From assembly GCA_018985225.1 (NCBI GenBank), contig JADGIF010000034.1, positions 1 to 31,537 of the forward strand: DNA of 31,537 nt. Direction: 5' to 3'. Source of the stretch: Amoeboradix gromovi (lineage: Eukaryota; Sanchytriomycota; Sanchytriomycetes; Sanchytriales; Sanchytriaceae). This document shows positions 9,290-19,144 of this stretch, one piece after another (the first letter of the stretch is position 1; each line of letters begins with the position of its first letter). The position numbers were made by a program, and so were the translations under genes. A model generated the notes under the pieces. That model searched no databases, was not told the DNA's origin, and saw only the letters and a program-made list of their open reading frames with translations.

Positions 9290-12200
9290 TTATTTTTCCA
9301 AATCAATTGCTTTTAATTTGTTAATTGTGTCTTGCATCATAGTCAATTCTGTTTTCAACAAATCAATCTTCTCTTTGTTAGACAATTGAACTGCTTCCGG
9401 CACTTTTGTGGTGTATCCATTAATTTCAGTCTGCTTAACAGTAGATTTCAAGTTGTTTTCAGCCTTTGCAACCTTCTTTTTTAGCCTTAAAACCTCTTTT
9501 TGTATATCCACTTGTCCTTTAACTAACAGATATACAGCATTAGTGGCGGATACTGCTTCCGACATGCAGCCATGTGGCGCTTTATCGTCATTGCCTAATA
9601 TCTCAATCATTTCTAATCCTTTTACTAAATTCGTGATCAACAGAGACTGGCTTTTGAACAATTTATAATCACTTGAAGTTTTCGCACGTATATAAACTAT
9701 GTTAACACTGATTACCTTTTGCTTTACTTGCTACACTGTAAAGGACCATCAATGATCTAATAACGCTTATAACCTTTATCACGCACTCAAATGACTCCAT
9801 TTCCTCCAAATTGTAATAGTAATCATCAAACTCTGGATACTTACTAATGCATATGCTAGCAGCATCGCCAGCTTGTCGAGGTAGCCGTTGCCATAACTCT
9901 TCTGTTACAAACGGCATGAATGGATGGAACAGCTTCAATGCACCGTCTAATGTTAAATATAGAGTGTTTCTAGTTGAGTCTGCTTCCTGTGGTGATGATT
10001 CCAGTAATGCCTTAGTGGATTCAATAAACACATCACATAGCTCATTTAAAAAGTACTTGTAAATGCAATTAGTGGCTTGCATAAAATTATAATTATTCAG
10101 GTGTGTCTCAACATCTTTTGCAGCTATAGCCAGCTTGCTAAGGATCCACTTCTCCGGCAATGTTACCGGTAAACATTTATTAATTGTCTGCTTAGCATCA
10201 AGCTTCATCATTCCAAACTTAATAGCATTCCACATCTTATTGCAAAACTTGCGGTACCCTTCTACTCTTAAGATATCTAAATTGATAGAGTTGCCGTCAT
10301 TTGTTAAGCTACAAAGCGCAAATCTAAGAGCATCTGTGCCGCATTGCGGAATACCAGAAGGATACGATTCTTGCTGCCCCTTTGATGCTTTCTCGATTTC
10401 TTGTTTACTTAAATTCGATTTCATTAGTTTAAGTTGTAATTCTTCCAAAGTGATCCCTTGAATAACATCTACAGGATCTACAACATTACCCAGAGATTTA
10501 CTCATCTTACGGCCCTGGGCGTCTCTTACCATAGCGTGGCAGAATACCCGCTCAAAAGGGACCTTGTCCGTCAGCAGTAATCCCATCATGACCATTCTAG
10601 CTACCCAAAAAAACAAAATATCTTTTCCCGTCTCCAGTAATGCGTTTGGGTAATAGTTCACAAAATCGTTAGTGCTTTCCGGCCATCCCATTGTAGCAAA
10701 AGGCCACAGTGAACTACTGAACCAAGTGTCTAGAACATCTTCATCTTGTTGAATCGAAATGCTACCCAAATGCTTGAATTTTACTTTAGCTTTATCTAGT
10801 GCACTATCATAGGAGTCTGCAATTATCCAATTGTTACCATCATTGCCATCCAGAGGTAAGTTATTCACACTAACTAAATACGCTGGTACTTTATGACCCC
10901 ACCACAGCTGCCTTGAAAGACACCAATCTTGAATGTTATTCAACCATCTGTGCCACTCTTTTTCACTCTGTTCAGGTTGAATTAACAGATTTTTGGAATT
11001 GACTGCCTCAACAGCTCGTTTAGCCATTAAATTGCAATTCATCCACCATTGAGGTTTTAATCTAGGCTCTATTATATCGCCACTCCTACTGCAAACAGGA
11101 ACCACCATAACATGGTCCTTTATTTCAACAAACAAATTTAAATCCTTCAAATCCTTCAATATTGCCTCTCGGGCATCAAATCTCATCAAATTAGAGAATT
11201 TACCACCGTTTTCATTAATGCTACCGTCGTCGTTTAATATGTCAATAAATTCCAAGCCATGTCGCTTACCGATTTCGTAATCATTTATATCATGTGCAGG
11301 TGTCATTTTAACAACACCTGTACCAAAATCAACATCTACATATTCATCTTGAATGATAGGCAAACATTTGTTGGTGAAGGGATGCTTTACAAACAATGAA
11401 TGATATTTAACAAATCTAGAGTCATTTGGATTGACGCAAACTGCACTATCGCCTAACATAGTCTCTATACGGGTAGTCGCAATAGTAAGTAAATCACCAG
11501 TCAAGCTGCCATCTTTATTACAAACTGGATAGTTAAAATAGACCAATACTCCAAATATATACTTCTTTTTAGGATCATGCCCGGGAACAGGTAGCATGGT
11601 TTTGACTTTTATCTCTTTTTGATCCACTTCCAAATTTGATAAAGCAGTATTTAATGTACAGCACCAATTGACTAGTTTAGTATCGCGGTATATAAGACCT
11701 TTCGCATGTCCTTGTATAAATGCTTGGTTAACAGCATTAATCATTTTATCATCCATTGTAAATACCACGCGATCCCAGTCAAAACTTCCCCCAAGTCTTT
11801 TCATTTGATCATAAATTCCATTTCCATTTTCGTTTTTCCAATCCCACACACGCTTAAGGAATTCAGTACGGCCCAGATCATGTCTTGTTTTATTTTCAGA
11901 TTTAAGAAGTTGCTTTTCGACAACGCTTTGAGTGGCAATACCAGCATGATCACAACCAGGAAGATATAAAACAGAATATCCGCGCATTCTGTGATATCTT
12001 ATTAGAGCATCCTGAACTGCGGTGGTTAAGGCGTGCCCAATATGCAGTCTACCAGTAACATTTGGGGGAGGAAATGTAATGACATATGGCTTACCACCTG
12101 GATTGCATTCTGGCTTAAAAAAGCCGCTTTTGCTCCACCAATCCATCCAAGCTGATTCTACCGCCTCGGGATCATACTTTTGTTGAAAGTCACCAAACAC

Positions 12201-12401
12201 TTTTTTTTCGCCTCTTGGGGTTAGGTTGACATATTTTTCAACTTGAACATAGTCGGTAACCTTTTTAGAATCTAGTTGCTCCGTAGATGCAGAAGAGGAT
12301 ACCTTACCCTTTTGTTTTTCAAGAAATTTAGCCATTTTCGCTTCCTTTTTTAATTGCTTCTCAGTTTTTGCTTTAGTTATTTTTGGCTTTGCTGCCTCCA
12401 T
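9290..12401 (-). CDS. VAS1: Valyl-tRNA synthetase (class I)
   Basis: 1030 residues after removal of one 19-nt intron. It charges tRNA-Val with valine and edits threonine. Residues 1-35 are a Lys/Ala-rich basic extension, typical of eukaryotic cytosolic forms. PPPNVTGRLHIGHAL contains the HIGH motif (about 120-123). The CP1 editing domain includes TIATTRIETMLGD and GTGVVKMTPAHDINDYEIG. KMSKS lies at about 632 (GRKMSKSLGNVVDP). The anticodon-binding helical bundle includes FMPFVTEELWQRLP. The 120-residue tail from exon 2 ends in a coiled coil (about 925-1028), as usual for ValRS. It is head to head with SMD1 across 36 bp. In yeast one gene gives cytosolic and mitochondrial forms; no clear presequence is seen here. 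Confidence 0.97.
9697..9715 (-). other. 19-nt intron in VAS1
   Basis: The sequence gtaatcagtgttaacatag (minus strand). Splicing joins SVASKAK to VYIRAKTSSDYKLFK, restoring the C-terminal domain in frame. A TTAAC branch-like motif precedes the AG. Confidence 0.92.
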
Positions 12402-12437
12402 TAGAACCTTTTTAAACGTAGGGGCACAATTTGCAGA
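12402..12437. promoter_or_regulatory. 36-bp bidirectional promoter VAS1/SMD1
   Basis: Only 36 bp separate two divergent start codons, so both 5' UTRs must be very short or transcription must start inside the opposite gene. No TATA box is evident. Confidence 0.5.
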
Positions 12438-12755
12438 ATGCAGCTAGTTAGATTTGTTCAAAAACTCAAGAATGAAACGGTAGTTATAGAGCTAAAAGAC
12501 AACACAATAATTGAAGGTACCATACAGTCAGTCGATATATCCATGAATATACATTTGAAAACTGTGAAGAAAATCTATAAAAAAGAAACTTTTAATTTAG
12601 ATACTTTAACTGTCAGAGGAGCATCTATAAGATCCATTGTATTGCCGGATTCTTTGCCCCTGGACAATTTGCTAGTAGATGATACGCAATACTCTAAGAC
12701 GGGTAAGAACAAGGATTCGATGGTTAAGTTGAGGAAAAACCATAACATTAAGTAA
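12438..12755 (+). CDS. SMD1: Small nuclear ribonucleoprotein SmD1
   Basis: 105 residues with both Sm motifs: Sm1 [20 protein letters not shown]...[14 protein letters not shown] (residues 3-40) and Sm2 [26 protein letters not shown] (about 56-81). The C[10 protein letters not shown] signature identifies the D1 subunit. SmD1 is one of seven Sm proteins forming the ring on U1, U2, U4 and U5 snRNAs. In animals and many other eukaryotes the tail is a long GR repeat; here it is only a short basic tail ([19 protein letters not shown]) without any GR dipeptide, so arginine methylation of D1 would not be possible. Its start is 36 bp from the VAS1 start, and its stop overlaps the next minus-strand ORF by 8 bp. 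Confidence 0.95.
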   Translation: MQLVRFVQKLKNETVVIELKDNTIIEGTIQSVDISMNIHLKTVKKIYKKETFNLDTLTVRGASIRSIVLPDSLPLDNLLVDDTQYSKTGKNKDSMVKLRKNHNIK

Positions 12756-13005
12756 ATTTTATTACTAGATTTAAAAAATATAATCCTAATCCATCCTGCA
12801 AGTTTTCACTTCTATTTGAATTACTAAAATCAACGATGAATTCTAGACTGGCATGCAAAAAATAAGTACCAACTCTTGAACTTATATCAGTCACAGTCTT
12901 CACACCTCGTGGTGCCATGGCTGCCCTCGGGTTAGTGATGCTTGCAAAGCGAATGAGCCTTTGTATTGCAGCGGCAGTTAAGCCATCATTACGAGTAATC
13001 CTCAT
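12748..13005 (-). CDS. Small histone-fold protein, H4-like but divergent (tentative)
   Basis: 85 residues starting at ATG 13003-13005; an in-frame stop lies upstream. The pattern resembles the core of histone H4 without its tail: [22 protein letters not shown] fits the H4 alpha-1 region (family: L-R-D-N-I-x-G-I-T-K-P-A-I-R-R-L-A-R-R). A loop follows, then [25 protein letters not shown] fits the long alpha-2 (family E-E-T-R-G-V-L-K-x-F-L-E-N-V), and [10 protein letters not shown] could be alpha-3. H4 itself is nearly invariant, so this is not canonical H4. It may be a specialised histone-fold subunit, a fast-evolving paralogue, or a decaying copy. The coding end overlaps the SMD1 end by 8 bp. 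Confidence 0.4.
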   Translation of the reverse strand: MRITRNDGLTAAAIQRLIRFASITNPRAAMAPRGVKTVTDISSRVGTYFLHASLEFIVDFSNSNRSENLQDGLGLYFLNLVIKFT

Positions 13006-13547
13006 GGTAGAAAAGAACCGACGGACACACGGTGCACCTAGTCAATGAGCAGCATTGGGCACACTATTTGGTACACTCTGTATCCTGCAGTTATACAGGT
13101 ACAGGGTAGGTGTTAGGAAAGGTCTTGCTCGGGAACAAAAGATGCGACGGTACAAGAAGATAGAAAGACGAAGATAAAAGAAAATAGCGCACGGTCTCGA
13201 TATAGAGGAAATTGCGTTGCTTATTTCAGAATATATGACAAAGAGGGATTATTCTTCACAGGAATGATTGCAAGTATAACGGCAAAACAACCCATATAAA
13301 TCCGCGTTTAAGCCAGCCTACCCACTGTGACGCAGTCGTCCACCATGATGTGAGTGCGTGTTACCAGAATCTTTAACTCATAAAAAGTCTAGTCAGTAAC
13401 AAAATAGTCCTAGATGGCGAAGTGAAGGAATCTGGGGAAATGTCTTCTTACTTTAATAGTTTGTGGTAAATTATGACGCATTTCTACTTCAATGGCTCTA
13501 CATTTTTGAGACATTTGTTTTAAAACTTTCTCTAGTTCTTGTAGAGT
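13006..13547. other. Intergenic region with no recognised gene
   Basis: 540 bp upstream of BCKDHB and of the H4-like ORF, which point away from each other. The middle is richer in GC than the coding DNA and has no ORF with recognisable motifs, no tRNA and no TIR-element sequence. It presumably holds both promoters. Confidence 0.4.
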
Positions 13548-14706
13548 ATGTCGCAAAAAATGATAACCTTCGCTAGGTCGTATTCTACAAAAATTTCATT
13601 CAATAAGGCACCGCCTGCAGAAGGCTTTATGGCAGGCTTAGATACATCTAATTTGATATTATCATCTGCAGCTTTATCAAAAAAGGTCTATCCTACTTCG
13701 AAATCATTTGCCAAAATGAACATGTGTCAAGCCATCACAAATGCGCTGGATATAGCCCTAGATACCGATGAAAAAGCTGCTATATTTGGCGAAGATGTCG
13801 CGTTTGGTGGTGTATTTCGCTGTACATTAAATCTAGCTCAAAAATACGGTAAGGACAGAGTTTTTAATACTCCACTAACTGAACAAGGTATTGCTGCATT
13901 TGGTATTGGGATGGCCGCTGTTGGTGCTACACCAATCGCTGAAATTCAGTTTGCTGACTATGTATTTCCTGCATTTGACCAGCTAGTGAATGAAGCTGCA
14001 AAGTACAGATACAGATCCGGTAATCAGTTCGATTGCGGCGGCCTAACTATTAGAATGCCATGCTCAGCTGTTGGACATGGTGGACATTATCATTCCCAAT
14101 CGGTGGAGTCTTATTTTATGCATGTCGCCGGTCTGAAAGTAGTGATTCCAAGATCCCCAAGTCAAGCAAAGGGTCTGTTACTAGCCTCCATCAAAGATAA
14201 GAATCCGGTGTTATTTTTAGAGCCTAAAATATTGTATCGCGCTGCTGTTGAGCATGTGCCAGAAGAAGATTATGTTTTACCTATTGGCAAAGCAGAAGTA
14301 ATAAAAAAAGGCAAAGATCTAACTATGATTGCATGGGGCTCCCAAATCTATGTTTGCGAACAGGCAATCAGAATGGCTGAAAAAGCCTTACCTGGAATAG
14401 ATATTGAACTTATTGATATTCGCACTTTGTCGCCTTGGGATTCTGCAACAGTGGAACAGGTATTTATTTTTAATCCAGTCTGTTATGAAAACTGGGAGAT
14501 GCATTGTATCCCACGAGGCACCATTGACAGTAGGTGCAGGGGCTGAGATTGCTGCTCATATTCAGGAAACATGTTTTCTTAACTTGGAAGCACCAATACA
14601 ACGCGTTACTGGCTGGGATACACCATTTCCGTTAGTGTTCGAAAAGTATTATGTCCCGAGTGCTATTCGTTGTTTTGATGCAATAAAAAGGGTTATGAAC
14701 TATTAG
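13548..14706 (+). CDS. BCKDHB: Branched-chain 2-oxoacid dehydrogenase E1 component, beta subunit (mitochondrial)
   Basis: 379 residues after removing a 19-nt intron. The E1 alpha2beta2 enzyme decarboxylates the 2-oxoacids of Val, Leu and Ile with thiamine diphosphate. The first 20 residues ([15 protein letters not shown]) are basic, hydroxylated and without acids: a mitochondrial presequence. Conserved blocks are [15 protein letters not shown] (family [11 protein letters not shown]; the Glu contacts ThDP), [60 protein letters not shown] and [10 protein letters not shown]. After the intron come [28 protein letters not shown] and VMNY. FGGVFRC and EPKILYRAA favour the branched-chain enzyme over pyruvate dehydrogenase. 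The alpha and E2 partners are not in the window. Confidence 0.95.
14460..14478 (+). other. 19-nt intron in BCKDHB
   Basis: The sequence gtatttatttttaatccag. Splicing gives [20 protein letters not shown], the expected family sequence, in one frame. A TTAAT branch-like motif precedes the AG. Confidence 0.92.
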
Positions 14707-15015
14707 ATTTTATAAACAATAAAAGAATATACGTTTAATACAACTCTAATCTATCTTGTCTTCATTTTAACCCAAAAACACCTAATAAAAACATACTATA
14801 AATCAAGTAGAGCTATCTCTTTGGTAACTCAAAGTCTTGTATGACCAATATTCGGAAGTATTATTGCTTATTATAAATATTGGCACAGCTATAAGAACTA
14901 ATCAAGTTGTAAAATCATATTTTGGCACTTTGTAAACCTTTATGGAAAAAAGAGAGATTATAGGAATCACTCTTTTATAAATCATCTTGCATATTAACCA
15001 GAAGAGCTACTGAAA
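14707..15015. other. Intergenic region, nothing recognised
   Basis: Very AT-rich, 3' of BCKDHB. There is an AATAAAAG just after the stop (about 14718) that may be a poly(A) signal. No repeat, RNA gene or conserved ORF is seen. Confidence 0.35.
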
Positions 15016-15182
15016 ATGACGGGTCAGCTTCTTATTGTACGTCTTTCATGAAACCGAAACAAGTTGATATGAACAAGATCTATTTTCTTAAATTGTACGC
15101 TAAAATGACAATCGCTGCACAGGGAACTGGCGAAGCTGCTGTAAAATACATTGATACAAACAATGAGATTGCGTTTGAATAA
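15016..15182 (+). CDS. Possible small protein of 44-47 residues, unknown
   Basis: An ORF from ATG 15048 encodes 44 residues (MKPKQVDMNK ... NNEIAFE). Alternatively, ATG 15016 plus a 23-nt GT-AG intron (starting GTCTTTCATG, ending AAACAAG) gives a 47-residue product opening MTGQLLIVLDMNKIYF. The composition (KIYFLKLYAKMTIAAQGTGE) looks protein-like, and its stop sits 12 bp from the RPT1 stop on the opposite strand, the tail-to-tail spacing typical of this window. I do not recognise the family. The 23-nt intron would break the 19/20-nt pattern, which weakens that model; it may be chance. Confidence 0.3.
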
Positions 15183-15194
15183 ATACCCATTTAC

Positions 15195-16548
15195 TTAATT
15201 ATGTGTCATATACTTTGGTGTAGAACTAAATTTGGCGTATTCTTTAATGACTTTGTTTACACTATCTAGGAAATCTTTTTCATTGGCAACTTTGCGTCTG
15301 CTTCGAATAGCAAACATTCCTGCCTCTGTACAAACACTTCTTAGTTCTGCACCTGTTGCATTTGGACACAATCTAGCAATTAAGTCAAATCTGATCCCCT
15401 TTTCCACACTCATTGACTTTGCATGAATCTTTAAAATGTTTGCTCGACCTTCTAAATCAGGTAAAGAGAACTCAATCTTTCTGTCTAATCTTCCGGGTCT
15501 CATTAATGCAGGGTCAAGGGTATCAGGTCTACATTATTTACAAGTACCTGTTAGTAGCCATTAACACTTTGATGTTACCACGCGGATCAAACCCATCTAA
15601 CTGGTTGATCAATTCCAACATGGTACGTTGAACCTCATTATCTCCTCCAGCACCATCATCCTGTCTAGCACCACCAATAGCATCTACCTCGTCAAAAAAT
15701 ATTATGCAAGCTTTTTTAGATCTGGCCATTTCAAATAACTCGCGAACCATTCGAGCTCCCTCACCAACATATTTCTGCACTAGTTCGCTACCAATAACTC
15801 TGATGAACGTAGCATCTGTTCTATTAGCAACAGCCCTAGCGCACAATGTTTTACCTGTACCCGGAGGCCCATATAGCAGCACACCCTTTGGTGGATCGAT
15901 ACCGAGCTTAGTAAATCTCTCAGGATATAACAACGGCGTTTCTACTACTTCTCTTAACTTCTCAATTTGTTCTTTACACCCGCCAACGTCTGCATACGTA
16001 ACATCTGGCTTCTCTTCAACCTGCATCATTGTGACTGATGGATCGATCTTTGGAGGAAGTGGAATCTGGATTTGGTATTTTGTACGATCAACACCAACAC
16101 GCATGCCCTCTTCAATATCTGTGGGAGCCACGCGATCAGCTAAACCAACAACGAACTTGGCGATTTGCTTAATATTGATGACATATTGATCTTCAAAATC
16201 AGCAGAAGTAGCTTGACCATTTGCTGGCTTCTCTTTGCGAATAATTTTAGTACATCTAGCTACTTGCAGAGGTTGCTCTTCTCCCAGTCTCTGCTTGTCA
16301 CCTTGAATATCCCATAAATGTGGAGGGGCTAGTCCTGTGTCTTGCTCTTTCAATCCCACCTTTTCATCAATTTTTTTTTGGATATCAATAAGATCTTGTT
16401 CCAGTTGTTTACAAATTGGATCATAGGCATTCTTTCCATAACGCTGCAGTATTTGAATATCTTGCTCATCTAGCGGTTTTATTTCATCTTTAGGTTCCTT
16501 ATTCTCAATTTTACTTTTGGAATACTTTTCCCAGTCCTCCTTTGCCAT
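15195..16548 (-). CDS. RPT1: 26S proteasome regulatory ATPase Rpt1 (PSMC2)
   Basis: 444 residues after removing one 19-nt intron. Second proteasome AAA+ ATPase in the window. The N-terminus [18 protein letters not shown]...[28 protein letters not shown] and the phrase [29 protein letters not shown] are diagnostic for Rpt1. Walker A GPPGTGKT lies at about 229, Walker [13 protein letters not shown] at about 284, and the arginine-finger region [21 protein letters not shown] is restored across the intron. The C-terminus reads [12 protein letters not shown] where animal and yeast Rpt1 typically end YMTYN or YMQYN, so the penultimate Tyr is His here. It is head to head with POL31 across 151 bp. Confidence 0.97.
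15529..15547 (-). other. 19-nt intron in RPT1
   Basis: The sequence gtacttgtaaataatgtag (minus strand) splits the Arg codon of [18 protein letters not shown]. Removing it restores an invariant AAA motif, so the boundaries are not in doubt. Confidence 0.95.
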
Positions 16549-16699
16549 GTATGAAAAACTAAATCGAAATTAATTGACAAACCCACAAATCTTAGGTTTT
16601 AAAAGGCGCGCTAGTAGTGCAACATTATAGTTTCTTTTTAAAAGAGCGTTTTCACTTAACTCAATTAAAATAATTCATCTTTCTCCTTGATCCACTAGC
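16549..16699. promoter_or_regulatory. Bidirectional promoter region RPT1/POL31
   Basis: 151 bp separate two divergent start codons. It contains GGTTTTAAAAGGCGCGCTAG around 16592-16611; the GGCGCGC core is an outlier in an AT-rich setting and resembles E2F/MCB-type G1/S sites, which would suit a replication gene. This is motif resemblance only. Confidence 0.3.
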
Positions 16700-17821
16700 A
16701 TGCTTTCCAAGTCGATCTCTGCACAAGCAGACTACTTTAAGCAATATTCTAATTTGTATTTTTGTAGACTGAACCAAGCCAAAATGAACTTGAAGGAATT
16801 GGATACATTAGAAAAAGTTTCTGACATAGTAAGGCACAACAGCGAAGAAGTTTGCGTACTGGGAACCGTTTTCCAGGACAAAAAGATTCATGACTATTCA
16901 AAGGTAGATGAACTGGAGTACTTGGATGTTTACTACCTGGAAGATGAATATTCACGGATTCTTCTTGACCGCAACAGCCACACATTGATTAGCGGAACAG
17001 TAATCGGTGTGCGTGGTACTGTCAAAAATGACACACTTGTGGTTAAAGAGATAGTTTATCCGTACGATCCTAAAAATGGCATTGCCAAAAAAGTTGAATT
17101 TGAGAAACCGTGGATACTGCTTGTAAGTGGAATGGAAATACAAAGCTCTGAAGATAGTATCAAATTAAGCGCGCTGTATCACTTACTAAGTGGCCATGAC
17201 ATCCAGTTTCCTGTAGAAATATTGCAAGAACTAGAAACAATCGCAATTGTTGGAAATAGTTTTCATGATTTAACCCAAGAAAGTATAGGAAATATGAATG
17301 ATTTTGTTGGAGAAATATCGCAGTATCATAACGTTTTATTAGTTCCGTCTAATAATGATCCTACAACGGTATCTTGGCCAAATAAGCCAATGCCGCCTCA
17401 TCTCTTCCCGAAGGCAACAAAGTCTGTTACCAGTGTGGAAAATCCTGCGCGCTTTGATTCCAATGGTTTAGAAATCATATTTTCGTCTGGTGATGCAGTA
17501 AACAAAATTCATTCGATTTTAAACATAAAAAGTCAAAATGTGAGCAAGGACGAAATCAAAAGGTTGTTGATTCAATGTAGACATTTGGCACCATGCTGTC
17601 CAGATACTTTGCCTTGTATACCTAGTTTTGAAGAGGATCCTTTGTACTTAACGAACATTCCTGATGTTTTATTTATTGGAAATCAAGCGAAAGAAGGAAT
17701 TTTGCAAGTAGGATCATGCACAGTTGTATCTATTCCATCGTTCAAGTCTACTGGAAAGGTTGTGTTGTACAATTTTGTAGAGAGAAGGTTACAAGTCATA
17801 GAATTCAATAAACAATTCTAA
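16700..17821 (+). CDS. POL31: DNA polymerase delta small subunit (POLD2/Pol31/Cdc1)
   Basis: 373 residues, intronless. It is the B-subunit that holds the catalytic subunit of Pol delta, and in some fungi also Pol zeta. Visible are the N-terminal segment (QYSNLYFCRLNQAK), the OB fold (CVLGTVFQDKKIHDYSKVDELEYLDVYYLEDEYSRILLDR...ISGTVIGVRGTV), and the inactive calcineurin-like domain including LLVPSNNDPTTVSWPNKPMPPHLFPKA (family hallmark PG..DP.....PQ.P.h..lfp), NPARFDSNGLEIIFSSGDAVNKI and ILIQCRHLAPCCPDTLPCIP (family L.WRHL.PTAPDTL.CYP). The phosphodiesterase metal ligands are absent, as is normal here. Somewhat shorter than human POLD2 (469). The stop codon overlaps the stop of the next minus-strand ORF by 3 bases. 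Confidence 0.95.
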   Translation: MLSKSISAQADYFKQYSNLYFCRLNQAKMNLKELDTLEKVSDIVRHNSEEVCVLGTVFQDKKIHDYSKVDELEYLDVYYLEDEYSRILLDRNSHTLISGTVIGVRGTVKNDTLVVKEIVYPYDPKNGIAKKVEFEKPWILLVSGMEIQSSEDSIKLSALYHLLSGHDIQFPVEILQELETIAIVGNSFHDLTQESIGNMNDFVGEISQYHNVLLVPSNNDPTTVSWPNKPMPPHLFPKATKSVTSVENPARFDSNGLEIIFSSGDAVNKIHSILNIKSQNVSKDEIKRLLIQCRHLAPCCPDTLPCIPSFEEDPLYLTNIPDVLFIGNQAKEGILQVGSCTVVSIPSFKSTGKVVLYNFVERRLQVIEFNKQF

Positions 17822-18177
17822 TCCATGAACTCAGATTTACCTAGCTTAATATAAACAATTGACAAGAATGATCTATATTCATATCCATTTGCTTTTCTAA
17901 ACGCATTTAAACAATGGGCTTTGCTCTGGTTGTTTTGTTCATTTATCAATATTGGAATGTATTTGATTCCCTTCATAAGTTTTAGTCTTTTTCTAGTTTC
18001 ATACTTAGAGTTTGCATGTTTAAACACGTCTTGGCATACTTTTGTGACCTCTTTGAAGGAACTAAGGTTTTCGGATGTCACGTTATTACCTTTTAGCATT
18101 GAAGGTTCGGCTGCACTATTTTCCCAATTGCTGATCAGAAGTCGTATATCTACATCCAATGTAATGGGAGAATCCAT
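17818..18177 (-). CDS. Hypothetical protein, 119 aa
   Basis: Unrecognised. Starts at ATG 18175-18177; ends on a TAA that overlaps the POL31 stop. The N-terminal DVDIRLLISNWENSAAEPSML is a plausible amphipathic helix, followed by a Lys-rich helical stretch (KHANSKYETRKRLKLMKG). No transmembrane segment or zinc ligands. The N-terminal helix loosely recalls the first helix of GINS subunit Sld5 (L...W.NE..AP.LL), but the rest does not fit. The overlapping stop geometry argues for a real gene in this compact genome. An additional 5' exon through GTAGGTAC at about 18178 is conceivable, which would put the present start inside an intron. Confidence 0.45.
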   Translation of the reverse strand: MDSPITLDVDIRLLISNWENSAAEPSMLKGNNVTSENLSSFKEVTKVCQDVFKHANSKYETRKRLKLMKGIKYIPILINEQNNQSKAHCLNAFRKANGYEYRSFLSIVYIKLGKSEFMD

Positions 18178-18649
18178 TTGTACCTACCAAATGTGGAGAG
18201 ATGAACTAATGAAAACATCATTCAATTTAGGCCAATTAGCATCTTTCAAGTTTAATATTCTAGTTTCCTTGTATGCCAAGAATTTTCAAAGAAGCCCACC
18301 GTGACTGTTGCTCCGTTAAAATTGTTGTTCACACTTCCACTATACTGAGACCTTTAGAACATCTTGTAAATGGTCTAAGGATTTCATTGCGGGTGCTAAA
18401 GCGCATCTGATTCTTTCTGTAGAATAGCGAATTCTTTATCTCTTGTCAATATCATTAATTTTGGCATGATCATACGCAGGTAATTTGAAGGCAATTCTCA
18501 TACAGGAAAAATGTCCTGGTTTTACTCAAATATAAAACTCTAGAAATAGCTTTTGAAGCCATAAAAATTCTTTTGATTGCAGTATATGATTTATTCATTT
18601 AAAGAATATATCTGAAATGAAGCGTTGAAATGTGATTTATATTTATTGT
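18178..18649. other. Intergenic region, nothing recognised
   Basis: 470 bp between the 119-aa ORF and the 3' end of OST2. No conserved ORF on either strand, no TIR-element or RNA gene seen. Confidence 0.35.
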
Positions 18650-19096
18650 TTAACCCAAGTAATTGCTTACAAAAGCGTTGAGTACTAGCGCACATGCAAC
18701 GAACTCTGCAAATTCACTGGGATTTTCTGCATTTCTTAAATTGGCAACTAGTACAAAGCATCCAACAGAGTATATAAATGCCGCCAAAAAAGCATTGAAT
18801 GGAAATGATCCAAATAATGCACAATATCCAAAGAGTAAAACACCTGTCATTAAACAATATACCAAATAGGTGTCAAAGAACTGAGTCAACTTGTCTGTCG
18901 TAAAATAATAAGAATTGCTTTTGGGGCTATTAGATGACGTTTTTGAACTGCCTGGGCTATTAGATGACGTTTTTGAACTCTCTGGACTGTTAAGTGACGT
19001 TTTTGAACTGCCCGGGCTATTTGGACTGCCTGGGCTAGTCTTTTTGGATAACGATAACTCTCCAGAGTTGTTTTTTGACTTGGATTTCTTTGCCAT
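18650..19096 (-). CDS. OST2: Oligosaccharyltransferase subunit DAD1/Ost2
   Basis: 148 residues, about 35 longer than animal DAD1 because of the N-terminus. The C-terminal 85 residues match the family: TDKLTQFFDTYLVYCLMTGVLLFGYCALFGSFPFNAFLAAFIYSVGCFVLVANLR, ending FVACALVLNAFVSNYLG, with three hydrophobic segments. It is a small essential ER-membrane subunit of the N-glycosylation transferase. The N-terminal 62 residues are a low-complexity tail with an imperfect 10-residue repeat SPGSSKTSSN (three copies) encoded by a 30-bp tandem repeat. The start lies 48 bp downstream of the CFT2 stop on the same strand. Confidence 0.93.
   Translation of the reverse strand: MAKKSKSKNNSGELSLSKKTSPGSPNSPGSSKTSLNSPESSKTSSNSPGSSKTSSNSPKSNSYYFTTDKLTQFFDTYLVYCLMTGVLLFGYCALFGSFPFNAFLAAFIYSVGCFVLVANLRNAENPSEFAEFVACALVLNAFVSNYLG
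18926..19015 (-). repeat. 30-bp tandem repeat, three units, inside OST2
   Basis: Units share TGACGTTTTTGAACT and spell the decapeptide SPGSSKTSSN, SPESSKTSSN or SPGSSKTSLN. The units differ by a few bases, so the array is not brand new. It extends the Ser/Pro-rich cytosolic tail and could vary in copy number between strains. Confidence 0.85.
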
Positions 19097-19144
19097 ATGT
19101 TTTGAAAAATTTGCAAACTTTGTTACACTAATTTACTAATGCTT

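Noticed and set aside
9408-9668. Plus-strand ORFs of 60-130 codons inside VAS1, CFT2, EEP and other genes
   Set aside because: They are antisense shadows with no family motifs; the opposite strand carries the conserved protein.
17818-18177. GINS subunit Sld5 for the 119-aa ORF
   Set aside because: Only the first helix looks similar. The conserved second-half motif of Sld5 is absent and the length is about half.
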